Origin: Desulfobacterales bacterium | GTDB lineage: Bacteria; Desulfobacterota; Desulfobacteria; Desulfobacterales; UBA5852 | Assembly (NCBI GenBank): GCA_016735415.1 | Contig: JAERRP010000668.1 | Coordinates: 1-8,007, forward strand | DNA length: 8,007 nucleotides | Reading direction: 5' to 3' | In this document: positions 1 to 6,443 of the stretch, piece by piece | Layout: each line of letters opens with the position of its first letter | How positions within the stretch are numbered: the stretch's first letter is position 1 | Notes under the pieces: generated by a model | What the model was told of the DNA's origin: nothing | What the model saw: the letters and a program-made list of their open reading frames with translations, nothing else | Database searches by the model: none | Position numbers and translations under genes: made by a program

Positions 1-6
1 GGATAA

Positions 7-186
7 AGCCGCGTTTCATTTGGAAGCCTCGCTGTTGATCGGGATGGAAACCATTTCTATAAGGGCGTGCGTAAAAATACGTATATTTTCAGCACCGCTG
101 CATACCGTCGGCCGGCCTTGCGCCAGCACGGCATCGACCGGTTATTTCTGCGCGTCGTGCCTTGCCCGGCGAGGGCCGTAATCTAA
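7..186 (+). pseudogene. Possible C-terminal end or remnant of an unrecognised protein
   Basis: Reading from base 7 gives about 59 open codons to a TAA at 184-186. The product has protein-like composition, including the stretches VDRDGNHFYKGVRKNTY and YRRPALRQHGIDRLF, but the same frame has a TAA at 4-6, so an intact gene cannot enter from the left in this frame. A second plus frame (2-181) is also open, which would fit a frameshifted remnant. The ending, an AYR motif and then a run ending in LRVVP, faintly recalls the end of formylglycine-enzyme-like (SUMF1) domains, but I do not trust that match. There is no convincing start or ribosome site. It may be a decayed gene end or chance. Confidence 0.2.
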
Positions 187-214
187 ATACTGCCAATTTA
201 CCGACACACGAACC

Positions 215-1417
215 CTAAGGGGCGTTCAGAACTTTGGCAATCTTTTCAAGCGCCCAATCGATGTCTTCTTTTCGGATCACCAGCGGCGGCGCGAGGCGCA
301 CAATGTTGTCATGGGTTTCTTTGCACAGCAGGCCCGCTTGCATGAGTTTCAGGCAATAGGCGCGCGCGCCGCCGGCCTCGGGATGAAGTTCGAGGCCGAT
401 TAAAAGACCCCGGCCCCGGATTTCTTTGATATGGGGCGCCTTGAGCTTTCTGAGTTGCGCTAAAAAATATTCCCCCATGTTCGCGGCGTTATCGATCAGG
501 CCTTCTTCCACCAGTACCCGCAGCGCCGTGCGCGCCACGGCACAGGCCAGAGGGTTGCCGCCAAAGGGGCTGCCGGGTTCGCCCGGTCGCAACACGCCCA
601 TGACTTCTTTATTGGAAAGCACGGCGGAGACAGGGTAAAATCCGCCTGATAGCGCTTTGCCCACCAGGGTGAGATCGGCCTCGATGCCTTCATGTTCTTC
701 GGCCAGCATTTTGCCCGTTCGCCCCAGGCCGGTTTGGATCTCGTCCAGAATGAGAACGACATTATGCTTTTCGCAAATGGCTTTGGCTCGGCGCAGGTAA
801 CCTTCGGGCGGAATGATGACGCCAGCCTCACCCTGAATCGGTTCCACCAGGAAACCGACCGTGTTGGGGGTTATGGCGTTTTCCAGGGCTTCGGCATCGC
901 CATAGGGAATAATCGTGAAGCCGGGTGTAAAGGGGCCGAATCCCTGGCGGGAACCGCGGTCGGTGCTGAATCCCACGATGGTAATGGTGCGGCCGTGGAA
1001 ATTGTCGGCACATACGATAATTTCGGCCTGGTTTGCGGGAACCCCTTTAACCGTATAACCCCATTTGCGAACGGCCTTGATGACGGTTTCCACCGCCTCG
1101 GCCCCGCTGTTCATGGGAAGTACTTTATGCGAGTTGGTCAACTCGCAGAGCTCGCGGTAGAAAAGGGCCAGCTGGTCGTTGCGGAAGGCGCGCGAAGTCA
1201 GGGTCAGTTTGCCGGCCTGTTCGACAAGGGTTTTCTGGATGGCCGGATGGCAGTGTCCCTGATTAACGGCCGAATAAGCCGAAAGGCAGTCCATGTAACG
1301 GCGGCCGTCTACGTCCCATACCCAGATGCCCTCGCCGCGGGTCAGGACCACATCCAGGGGTTTGTAGTTGTGGGCGCCGAGACGATCTTCCAGTTCGATG
1401 AATTCTTGTGTCTGCAT
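215..1417 (-). CDS. rocD: Ornithine aminotransferase (ornithine--oxo-acid transaminase)
   Basis: PLP-dependent class III aminotransferase of 400 residues, the usual size for bacterial RocD. It moves the delta-amino group of ornithine to 2-oxoglutarate, giving glutamate-5-semialdehyde and glutamate in the cytosol, and so links arginine/ornithine breakdown with proline and glutamate. Visible marks are the N-terminal AHNYKPL (Y18, matching human OAT Y55), [14 protein letters not shown] (40s-50s), the cofactor phosphate loop NSGAEA (103-108), NFHGRT with R143 (OAT R180), VEPIQGE (191-197), [12 protein letters not shown] with D225, and the Schiff-base lysine K254 in VGKALSGG. The tyrosine and arginine that select ornithine are kept, which favours OAT over acetylornithine or GABA transaminases. 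The ATG is fixed by an AGGAGG at 1423-1428, five bases upstream. The stop is TAG and I see no clear terminator after it. A GntR regulator lies upstream on the same strand, 190 bp away, with a large palindrome between. Confidence 0.95.
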   Translation of the reverse strand: MQTQEFIELEDRLGAHNYKPLDVVLTRGEGIWVWDVDGRRYMDCLSAYSAVNQGHCHPAIQKTLVEQAGKLTLTSRAFRNDQLALFYRELCELTNSHKVLPMNSGAEAVETVIKAVRKWGYTVKGVPANQAEIIVCADNFHGRTITIVGFSTDRGSRQGFGPFTPGFTIIPYGDAEALENAITPNTVGFLVEPIQGEAGVIIPPEGYLRRAKAICEKHNVVLILDEIQTGLGRTGKMLAEEHEGIEADLTLVGKALSGGFYPVSAVLSNKEVMGVLRPGEPGSPFGGNPLACAVARTALRVLVEEGLIDNAANMGEYFLAQLRKLKAPHIKEIRGRGLLIGLELHPEAGGARAYCLKLMQAGLLCKETHDNIVRLAPPLVIRKEDIDWALEKIAKVLNAP

Positions 1418-1422
1418 TAAAT

Positions 1423-1428
1423 CCTCCT
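1423..1428 (-). promoter_or_regulatory. Strong Shine-Dalgarno site of rocD
   Basis: On the minus strand the sequence is AGGAGG, then ATTTA, then the ATG of rocD. This is a full-consensus site at good spacing and settles the start codon. It lies 17 bp outside the left edge of the 1446-1586 palindrome, so that structure does not cover it. Confidence 0.85.
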
Positions 1429-1445
1429 GCCCCGTTTGTTAGGTC

Positions 1446-1586
1446 GTGTCCGTCCAGAAATGGTAGATTTTGCCCTGATCGGCCGGTCGTAGCGGGGTTG
1501 CCGGCTGCGGCGTACAACAGTACGCCTCACCACAACCCCATTGTTGCCGTATCAGAACAAAAAATCCTCATTTCTGAATCGGACAC
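1446..1586. repeat. 141-bp multi-step imperfect palindrome, MITE-like or a structured leader
   Basis: Both ends and the interior pair in order. GTGTCCG (1446-1452) pairs with CGGACAC (1580-1586), CAGAAATG (1455-1462) with CATTTCTG (1569-1576), GATTTT (1466-1471) with AAAATC (1561-1566), CTGAT (1475-1479) with ATCAG (1551-1555), CGGC (1480-1483) with GCCG (1546-1549), GGGGTTG (1494-1500) with CAACCCC (1533-1539), and GGCGTAC (1509-1515) with GTACGCC (1520-1526) around an AACA loop. That is about 44 nested pairs with small internal loops, far beyond chance. It resembles a non-autonomous miniature inverted-repeat element whose 7-bp ends are exact. No convincing target duplication is seen; a TC on each side is too short to count. 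It lies in the gntR-rocD gap, so on the minus strand it would fold in the rocD leader. No T-run follows it there, so a simple terminator is unlikely. Confidence 0.75.
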
Positions 1587-1607
1587 TCTTAAATCCGTGG
1601 ATAGGCA

Positions 1608-2330
1608 CTAGGTCGGGTCCAATACTTTTTCTTTCATATGACGATTGAAACGGCGTATATGCTGGCGGGCTAAGCGGCGCGCTTCTTCGGATGCGCCGGA
1701 TTCAACCGCATCCACAATGCTGCACAGATCCTGATAGTTTTCTTCGAGCACATCCATGCGCTGGAAGGTGAACCGATCATAATAGCCCAGGATGGTTTCA
1801 TGCACCATTTTGACGACGGCCATAAACACCGGATTGCCGGTAATCTCGGCCAGCGCAACGTGCAGTCGTATGTCGACCCGGATAAAAGCCCTTGAATCGG
1901 GGTTCCCCTTGCCAAGACAGTTCCGGGCCTCGGCCAGCATCGATCGCAGTTTTTTGATATCATCGGGTTGGGCGGATTGGGCCGCAAGGGCGGTCACATC
2001 GCCCTCGACGCACAGGCGGAACTCTTCCAGATGATCCAGCGAGACCTGCTTTTGGTGTACCAGCAGGGTCAGCATCTCGGTAATGGGATCGGTATTGGTC
2101 GTCGTGATGACCGCTCCGCCCTGAACGCCGAGTTTGATTTCGATCAACCCCTTTTGTTCAAGCACCCGCAGAGCTTCACGAATGGACGCCCGACTGGTCT
2201 GAAACATCTCCATCAACGTCCGCTGGGGCGGCAGCTTGTCCCCCGGTTGGAGGCGACCATCCAGAATGGCGCTTTGAATCTGGTCGACCAGATCCTGAAA
2301 TACGCGATTGCGCGTTGTTTTCTTAAACAT
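1608..2330 (-). CDS. GntR-family transcriptional regulator, FadR/FCD subfamily
   Basis: DNA-binding regulator of 240 residues. Residues about 8-75 form the GntR winged helix-turn-helix (LPPQRTLMEMFQTSRASIREALRVLEQKGLIE, in pieces at 33-64). Residues about 95-235 form an all-helical FCD ligand domain. D153 and H157 in the VDIRLH segment, before the hallmark EITGNP, and H224 in RQHI fit the metal/ligand site of FCD proteins, with H177 a further candidate. The histidine often found in the penultimate helix of the family is replaced by tyrosine or leucine here. FCD regulators usually sense organic or amino acids; the ligand cannot be read from sequence. The gene is directly upstream of rocD on the same strand, so control of ornithine breakdown is a reasonable guess. 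The ATG gives the normal N-terminus, but the Shine-Dalgarno is poor. Confidence 0.9.
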   Translation of the reverse strand: MFKKTTRNRVFQDLVDQIQSAILDGRLQPGDKLPPQRTLMEMFQTSRASIREALRVLEQKGLIEIKLGVQGGAVITTTNTDPITEMLTLLVHQKQVSLDHLEEFRLCVEGDVTALAAQSAQPDDIKKLRSMLAEARNCLGKGNPDSRAFIRVDIRLHVALAEITGNPVFMAVVKMVHETILGYYDRFTFQRMDVLEENYQDLCSIVDAVESGASEEARRLARQHIRRFNRHMKEKVLDPT

Positions 2331-2353
2331 AAAAGGCGATCAATGTTCGGTGG

Positions 2354-2363
2354 TGTCGCGACA
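2354..2363. promoter_or_regulatory. Candidate operator TGTCGCGACA in the gntR leader
   Basis: A perfect 10-bp palindrome lies between the predicted promoter (2397-2423) and the gntR start (2330). FCD-type GntR proteins usually bind short palindromes near their own promoter, so the placement fits autoregulation. A 10-bp palindrome is common by chance (several are expected in 8 kb) and the known TGGT-N-ACCA type core is absent, so this is weak. Confidence 0.25.
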
Positions 2364-2396
2364 GGTTGTGAACAAAATCGATGTAATGGGAGATCC

Positions 2397-2423
2397 ATTA
2401 TATTGATTATACTATATTGTCAA
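2397..2423 (-). promoter_or_regulatory. Sigma-70-type promoter for gntR
   Basis: On the minus strand there is an exact TTGACA (2418-2423) and an exact TATAAT (2397-2402) with a 15-bp spacer, slightly shorter than the ideal 17. The predicted start leaves a leader of about 60 bases before the gntR ATG. The stretch also contains ATTGA (2402-2406) facing TCAAT (2420-2424) across 13 bases, which could be a repressor site overlapping the promoter. Confidence 0.6.
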
Positions 2424-2700
2424 TCCTCATTTTTCCATCATCAAAACAGTCTTCGGATCACAGGGGGGATATGGTCGGAAATGCATTGAACAGCGGCGCC
2501 GTGACGGATTGGATAGGGCCGGAGGGTTTATACGGGCAACGATCGGGAACGCACCGATTTCCCCTTGGGTGCCATCGACAATCCGGGACATGTTTCACCA
2601 CTGTGGCCTTGAAGACGCTAATGGCATACGGGTACGGGGATATTCCGTGGGAAACGCGGACGGTGCATTCCGTTTATACGACCGACTGGCGCCTGATGGT

Positions 2701-3015
2701 TCAGGTGATAATCAGAATTTCTGGGAAATTGTTCAATTTCTGCCAGACCCGGTGCAGAATGATCATTGCGGGGTCGGTGGTCTGATTGTCTTCGGATATC
2801 TGGTCCATGCAGGACTCGAGCAATTTGTCGTTGCCGGTCCAGATTTTGAATTCATCGAGAACGTATTGGGCGACAGAATCATACAGAAAAACAAAATCAT
2901 TTTCGCCCATGCCTGACAGGGTCACCATTTCTTGAGGCGGCAAATCGGATATCAACAGGTCGGCCACTTCGTCGACCGTCCGCGGAAGGCTGTGCCTGTT
3001 TGGTTTTTCGTACAT
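2701..3015 (-). CDS. Small acidic protein, DUF6794-like
   Basis: Protein of 104 residues, function unknown. The visible pattern LPRTVDEVADLL near the N-terminus, then YVLDEFKIWTGNDKLLESC (51-69) and AMIILHRVWQKL (83-94), matches my memory of DUF6794-type small proteins, in which an aromatic/LW-GN-LL-SC segment precedes a C-terminal helix. There is no signal peptide or membrane segment, so it is probably cytosolic. I chose the ATG at 3013-3015 because a minus-strand AGGAA lies seven bases upstream; a longer form starting with TTG at 3147 lacks a ribosome site. It sits alone: gntR starts 370 bp beyond its stop and dinB ends 431 bp before its start. Similar proteins are often orphans or immunity-like, but nothing here shows a partner. 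The gene call is firmer than the family call. Confidence 0.65.
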   Translation of the reverse strand: MYEKPNRHSLPRTVDEVADLLISDLPPQEMVTLSGMGENDFVFLYDSVAQYVLDEFKIWTGNDKLLESCMDQISEDNQTTDPAMIILHRVWQKLNNFPEILIIT

Positions 3016-3446
3016 TTTGATTCCTGTGAACTGAATCGTTGGTGTCAATACACGGCGTGATAATCTGTCCATTCTCTTTTGTTCAATTTTTATGCCATCT
3101 TCCGACAGCTTTTGTTGAAAATTAAAATCTTTAAAAATATCAGACAAATAATGCAGATAGACAATTCAGTTGAGTATGGCAACGCCGCAAAAGAGGCGTT
3201 CCTTTTAATAATTTTGTCGTCAGGCTGCCAGAAACTTGACGCTTTGACAGGCAAAAGCGACCCGCCCGACATGCGCCGGCTTTGCTCTGTCGTCCATTTT
3301 ATGGGTCTGACCCGGCCGATAGAGACGGTGTCGTTTGTCGGGTCTGCCAATGGTCTCTGTCAAGAATGTTATAGCAGCACTTAAACATGACAAGCCCGTA
3401 GGTTTATTTTTCGGGTTTTCAGGCCTGTGAGGATACGGGTAAAAGG
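3016..3446. other. 431-bp region without a supported gene; small hairpins
   Basis: Positions 3080-3180 are AT-rich and probably hold the promoter of the small gene at 2701-3015; TTGTCT and GATATT at 17-bp spacing on the minus strand are a loose fit. AACGCC (3181-3186) and GGCGTT (3195-3200) form a six-pair hairpin followed on the plus strand by CCTTTTAATAATTTT, which resembles a weak plus-strand terminator with no gene in front of it. Open frames on both strands (for example plus 3079-3384) give no recognisable protein. The last part, up to 3446, should contain the end of the mutT-dinB transcript, but I see only a weak CCCG/CGGG stem near 3390-3416 and no convincing terminator. Confidence 0.4.
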
Positions 3447-4616
3447 TTATTCGGTTCGAGAGGGATCGATCAGGTTGGCCTTGTTGACGGTATTGCGGCC
3501 GAACTTGATGTTGATGGCATCCACCGCCTGGTCGACACTGTTCCAATGGCGGGGTTTATGGTGGGAATTATTGAATAAATCAAGCTGCGCCGGTGTCCGG
3601 ACCGCCACCAGATTGGAGGCGCCCATCCCGATCAGACGAATTTTCTGCTGCAGTAGATTTGGAACCAGAAGGCGGGCGGCCTGCTCGTATAAGACTTCAG
3701 AGGATTGAACGGCCTGCGGCAGGGTGGCGCTGCGGGTAATTTGACGAAAATTCGTATATTTTATTTTAAGGGTCACGGTTCGGGCTTTCAGGCCGTGGCG
3801 TCGCAACTGCCGACCGACATCTTCAGCCTGGTGCAGAATGTGACGTAATAACACGGAGCGGTCGGAGAGGTCCTGCGTGAGGGTGACTTCCGAACTGAAG
3901 GATTTGGCTGGTGTCGAAGGCGTTACCGGTGTACGGTCTTCACCATTTGCAAGGGCTGCCAGGCGATAGCCAAATTTACCCAGTCGGTTGACCAGGCGCT
4001 CCGTTTTCAAACGGCGGACGTTGCCCAGCATGGTTATTCCCATATTTTCCAGTTTTTGCAATGATTTGGGTCCCACTCCCGGGACCTTGTGAATCGGAAG
4101 GCGATCGATGAACGGCATGACCTGCGCGGCCGGAATGATGGTCAATCCGTCCGGTTTGTTGATATCGGAAGCGATTTTGGCCAGAAAGCGGAGTGGTGCG
4201 ATGCCGATCGAGCAGGTCAATTGGACCTCGTTGTGGACGGCTTTTTTGATGGTTGCGCCCATTTCACCAGGTGTTCCATGCAAACGCTCGCAGCCGCTGA
4301 TATCCAAATAGGCTTCGTCAATGGAAACCTGTTCAACCAGGGGCGAGAATTGGCGCAGGCGTTCTATCACCAATCGGGAGATTTCCTTGTAGCGATGCAT
4401 CCGGCCGGGCACGATAATGGCGGAGGGGCAGCGCCGGCGGGCCTCGAACATGGGCATGGCCGAACGGACACCATACCGGCGGGCTTCGTAACTGGCGGTT
4501 GTCACGACGCCGCGATTGGAGGCCCCGCCGACAATCACGCATTGCCCGCGCAATTCAGGGCGGTCAAGTTGTTCAACGGATGCATAGAAGGCATCCATGT
4601 CCAGATGCAGAATCAT
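3447..4616 (-). CDS. dinB: DNA polymerase IV, Y-family translesion polymerase
   Basis: Error-prone polymerase of 389 residues that copies damaged template and extends mismatched ends. The catalytic acids are D6 in HLDMDAFY and D100-E101 in SIDEAYLD, equivalent to E. coli D8, D103 and E104; Y11 takes the steric-gate place that excludes ribonucleotides. The finger/palm motif ASYEARRYGVRSAMP (41-55) and the thumb helix-hairpin-helix around KVPGVGPKSLQKLE (177-190) are present, followed by a little-finger domain (about 240-340). QLDLF at 344-348 is a classic sliding-clamp binding motif, but about 41 residues follow it (VDQAVDAIN, KFGRNTVNKANL), whereas in E. coli Pol IV the motif is terminal. The ATG has a weak AGGT eight bases upstream. 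The start lies 31 bp after the stop of a mutT-type gene, so the two are probably co-transcribed. I found no LexA box I would defend. Confidence 0.95.
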   Translation of the reverse strand: MILHLDMDAFYASVEQLDRPELRGQCVIVGGASNRGVVTTASYEARRYGVRSAMPMFEARRRCPSAIIVPGRMHRYKEISRLVIERLRQFSPLVEQVSIDEAYLDISGCERLHGTPGEMGATIKKAVHNEVQLTCSIGIAPLRFLAKIASDINKPDGLTIIPAAQVMPFIDRLPIHKVPGVGPKSLQKLENMGITMLGNVRRLKTERLVNRLGKFGYRLAALANGEDRTPVTPSTPAKSFSSEVTLTQDLSDRSVLLRHILHQAEDVGRQLRRHGLKARTVTLKIKYTNFRQITRSATLPQAVQSSEVLYEQAARLLVPNLLQQKIRLIGMGASNLVAVRTPAQLDLFNNSHHKPRHWNSVDQAVDAINIKFGRNTVNKANLIDPSRTE

Positions 4617-4647
4617 GTCATTTGACCTGAGGGCGTAGCCGTGGCCG

Positions 4648-5073
4648 TTACGATCGAACGGTCAACGATCTATGATTGTTTTGCAAGCGTGCGACAATGG
4701 GTTGGTCGGCCGGGGCAAAGGGATAACGTCCCATTTGGTCCGGTGTCACCCATCGAATGGCGTCGTGCACCATTGGCTGCAGCTCGCCCTTTTCGATTTC
4801 CGCGCAGAAAACCAGCAAACGGATGGCAAGGTGATCGTAATGATACTCGGTTTGATCGAAAAACCGGCCGATCCGGGCGCGGATACCGAATTCCTCATGC
4901 AATTCACGCCTTAAACACGCCCTGGGGGTTTCGCCGACTTCCAGTTTGCCCCCCGGGAATTCCCATAATCCCGCCAAACGGTCACCGGAGGGGCGGCGTG
5001 CAATCAGGATGCGATCTTCGTGAATCAAAATAGCGGCGGTTACGGGAACCATTTCGTGATCCGGTATTGTCAT
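4648..5073 (-). CDS. mutT: Nudix hydrolase, MutT (8-oxo-dGTP diphosphatase) type
   Basis: Hydrolase of 141 residues. The Nudix box is complete at 42-64: G42, E48, then R56-E57-L58, E60-E61, G63 and I64. It is preceded by GLWEFPGGK, the typical MutT lead-in, and followed near the C-terminus by YPFAPADQPIV, also typical of MutT. The expected role is to cleave 8-oxo-dGTP to the monophosphate, keeping oxidised guanine out of DNA; other Nudix substrates cannot be excluded. It is the first gene of a pair with dinB 31 bp downstream, a sensible match because Pol IV readily handles 8-oxoguanine. The ATG at 5073 gives MTIPDHEMVP and has only a weak AGGT ten bases upstream; M8 is an alternative start. 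The 118-bp leader holds several inverted repeats that may regulate the pair. Confidence 0.88.
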   Translation of the reverse strand: MTIPDHEMVPVTAAILIHEDRILIARRPSGDRLAGLWEFPGGKLEVGETPRACLRRELHEEFGIRARIGRFFDQTEYHYDHLAIRLLVFCAEIEKGELQPMVHDAIRWVTPDQMGRYPFAPADQPIVARLQNNHRSLTVRS

Positions 5074-5090
5074 TTTAATGCGGACCTAAA

Positions 5091-5180
5091 CGGAGCAATT
5101 TTTGGAAGTCTTAGCATTTCAATATCCAGGCATATTGCTTCGCAAAAAAATGCTCAGTTTGGGACGGATTTTCTGCTCCG
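5091..5180. repeat. Three roughly concentric inverted repeats in the mutT-dinB leader
   Basis: CGGAGCA (5091-5097) faces TGCTCCG (5174-5180), AGCATTT (5113-5119) faces AAATGCT (5148-5154), and CAATAT (5120-5125) faces ATATTG (5132-5137) around a CCAGGC loop. Their centres differ by at most seven bases (5135.5, 5133.5, 5128.5), so they can stack into one hairpin with internal loops. The element fills most of the gap between the glycosyltransferase stop (5192) and the mutT start (5073). No T-run flanks it, so it is not an obvious terminator. It could be an operator, a leader RNA structure or a short mobile remnant. The inner pair is the most convincing. Confidence 0.45.
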
Positions 5181-5191
5181 ACCACATTACC

Positions 5192-6313
5192 TCATCGCTT
5201 CCCTGCGACCATTCGCTTCAACATTGCTTCAAATTGTCGGTAATTCAATGTTTGATCATGATGGGTATTCACGTGGGTGTGTGCCGCCTCCCCCATACGC
5301 CGGCGTAATTCGCCATCCAGAATGAATGTATCCAATGCCCGTTCAAATGCGTTGGGCTCGTCGGGGGTGCATAAAAGTCCGGTTTGCCCGTTTACCACAA
5401 CCTCCGAGGCCCCCCAGCGATCGTAAGCCACAACCGGAAGCCCGCAGGCTTGTGCTTCCAGATAAACCATTCCGAGACCTTCACGAATTCCCGGAAAAGT
5501 GAAAAGATCGGCGGCGCTGTAGATTTGATTCATTTTAGCGCGCACCACCTTTCCGGTAAAAATGACGCGGTCCTCCAGAAGCTGGTCCGCCAGACCGCGC
5601 AAATAGGGGCCGCTGGACCCCTGCCCGCAGATCACCAGATGGAATTGTCGCCCTTTGCGCCTGAGGCCGTGACAGGCGCGAATGACCCTTTCCAGTCCCT
5701 CCGTTTTTACCCCGGGACGAAACATGGCCGTCGCCAGGACGACCGGATCATGGCCGCAGCGCCACTGAGCGCGCAGGGCGCGCCGTGCGGCCGGGTCGTG
5801 CTTGAAAAGCCGGAGGTCGATACCGGGGGCGACATAATGGACCCGATCAGGTGGAAGCAGGCGTTTCAGATTGATTTCGTCGTTGCGTTTGTTGGTGAAG
5901 ACACCATCGGCCCGACAGAGGATCCAGCGGTTGAGTAAAAAACCCATTCGGGTCTGCCAGTGCCGCCTTCTTTTGGTGGAATAGACCCCTTGAAAAATGA
6001 AGTAAGGTATGGGTCGGATACGGGTGCAGACCGCGCCGAGTACGTCCGGGGCTTTATAATACGAATGGTAAGTGAGCCAGAGATCGGGTGAGTCAAGACG
6101 GTATTCATGAAGCACTTTGGCCGTTTCGAAAAGAAACCGCAACCACAGCCAGGGTTTCCAGTAAAACCAGCGCGAGCGCAGACGGCTGACGAGCCGGATA
6201 CGGTGTCCGCGTTGACGCAGAAAGCGGAAAAGACTGCTTCCAATAACCAGATCACCGGATGGGTTGGGGTGCCCAAGGGGTTTGAACGGCATATAGTAAG
6301 CGATGCGCAACAC
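5192..6313 (-). CDS. GT4-family (GT-B fold) glycosyltransferase
   Basis: Retaining glycosyltransferase of 373 residues, the usual length. The N-terminal acceptor domain has a glycine-rich turn (HPNPSGDL, 15-22) and the FLRQRGHRIRLVS helix-strand. The C-terminal donor domain begins after VAPGIDLRLF (161-170); R199 and K203 are the expected sugar-nucleotide phosphate ligands, and the E-x7-E motif is complete at E278 and E286 (EGLGMVYLE), then ACGLPVVA. Such enzymes act at the inner membrane face or in the cytosol on lipopolysaccharide, exopolysaccharide or lipid glycans; donor and acceptor cannot be read here. It is not in a polysaccharide cluster, which is unusual. There is no ATG: an in-frame TAG lies 15 bases upstream of GTG 6313. 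GGAG sits only three bases before that GTG but six before the next codon, TTG (6308-6310), so TTG may be the true start. Confidence 0.88.
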   Translation of the reverse strand: MLRIAYYMPFKPLGHPNPSGDLVIGSSLFRFLRQRGHRIRLVSRLRSRWFYWKPWLWLRFLFETAKVLHEYRLDSPDLWLTYHSYYKAPDVLGAVCTRIRPIPYFIFQGVYSTKRRRHWQTRMGFLLNRWILCRADGVFTNKRNDEINLKRLLPPDRVHYVAPGIDLRLFKHDPAARRALRAQWRCGHDPVVLATAMFRPGVKTEGLERVIRACHGLRRKGRQFHLVICGQGSSGPYLRGLADQLLEDRVIFTGKVVRAKMNQIYSAADLFTFPGIREGLGMVYLEAQACGLPVVAYDRWGASEVVVNGQTGLLCTPDEPNAFERALDTFILDGELRRRMGEAAHTHVNTHHDQTLNYRQFEAMLKRMVAGKR

Positions 6314-6443
6314 GGTCTCCGGCGGCTACAACCACCTGCCAAGTACGGATATGATGACAAAGGCGGTGGCGTCGATGTCAAGTTAGGGCTGCTGAAAAAA
6401 AATTAAGCGGGGATGGCGCCGGATTCCGATTGAAATACAGGGC

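Larger units (their letters stand above)
2331..2700. other. 370-bp region without a supported gene
   Basis: The left part (2331-2424) is the gntR leader and promoter. Positions 2425-2700 have no recognisable gene. Plus-strand frames at 2417-2785 and 2509-2916 stay open but run into the opposite-strand small gene and match nothing I know. A minus-strand frame at roughly 2440-2600 encodes about 54 residues starting MSRIVDGTQGEIGAFP, without a good ribosome site. The 9-mer GTTTATACG occurs twice here. The region could hold a decayed gene. I see no clear terminator for the gene ending at 2701. Confidence 0.4.

Noticed and set aside
692..1420. Long plus-strand open frame of 242 codons over rocD
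   Set aside because: It is antisense to a clear ornithine aminotransferase with motifs throughout and has no recognisable domain; a shadow of GC-rich codons.
1609..1620. TAGGTCGGGTCC at the gntR stop resembling TAGGTCGTGTCC near 1440, a possible target-site duplication around the palindrome
   Set aside because: The copies do not abut the palindrome ends (the right one is 22 bp away) and one includes the gntR stop codon; most likely chance.
2509..2916. Plus-strand open frame of 135 codons overlapping the small gene at 2701-3015
   Set aside because: No recognisable domain and no good ribosome site; the minus-strand gene has a family-like pattern and an AGGAA site.
3079..3384. Plus-strand frame of 101 codons in the gap before dinB
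   Set aside because: No family resemblance, unconvincing start, and mixed composition across an AT-rich leader; noted only as a non-coding region.
4089..4625. Plus-strand open frame of 178 codons over dinB
   Set aside because: It is antisense to the catalytic core of DNA polymerase IV; no family features.
6376..6381. Exact TTGACA on the minus strand upstream of the glycosyltransferase
   Set aside because: No acceptable -10 hexamer at 16-18 bp, so I did not call a promoter.
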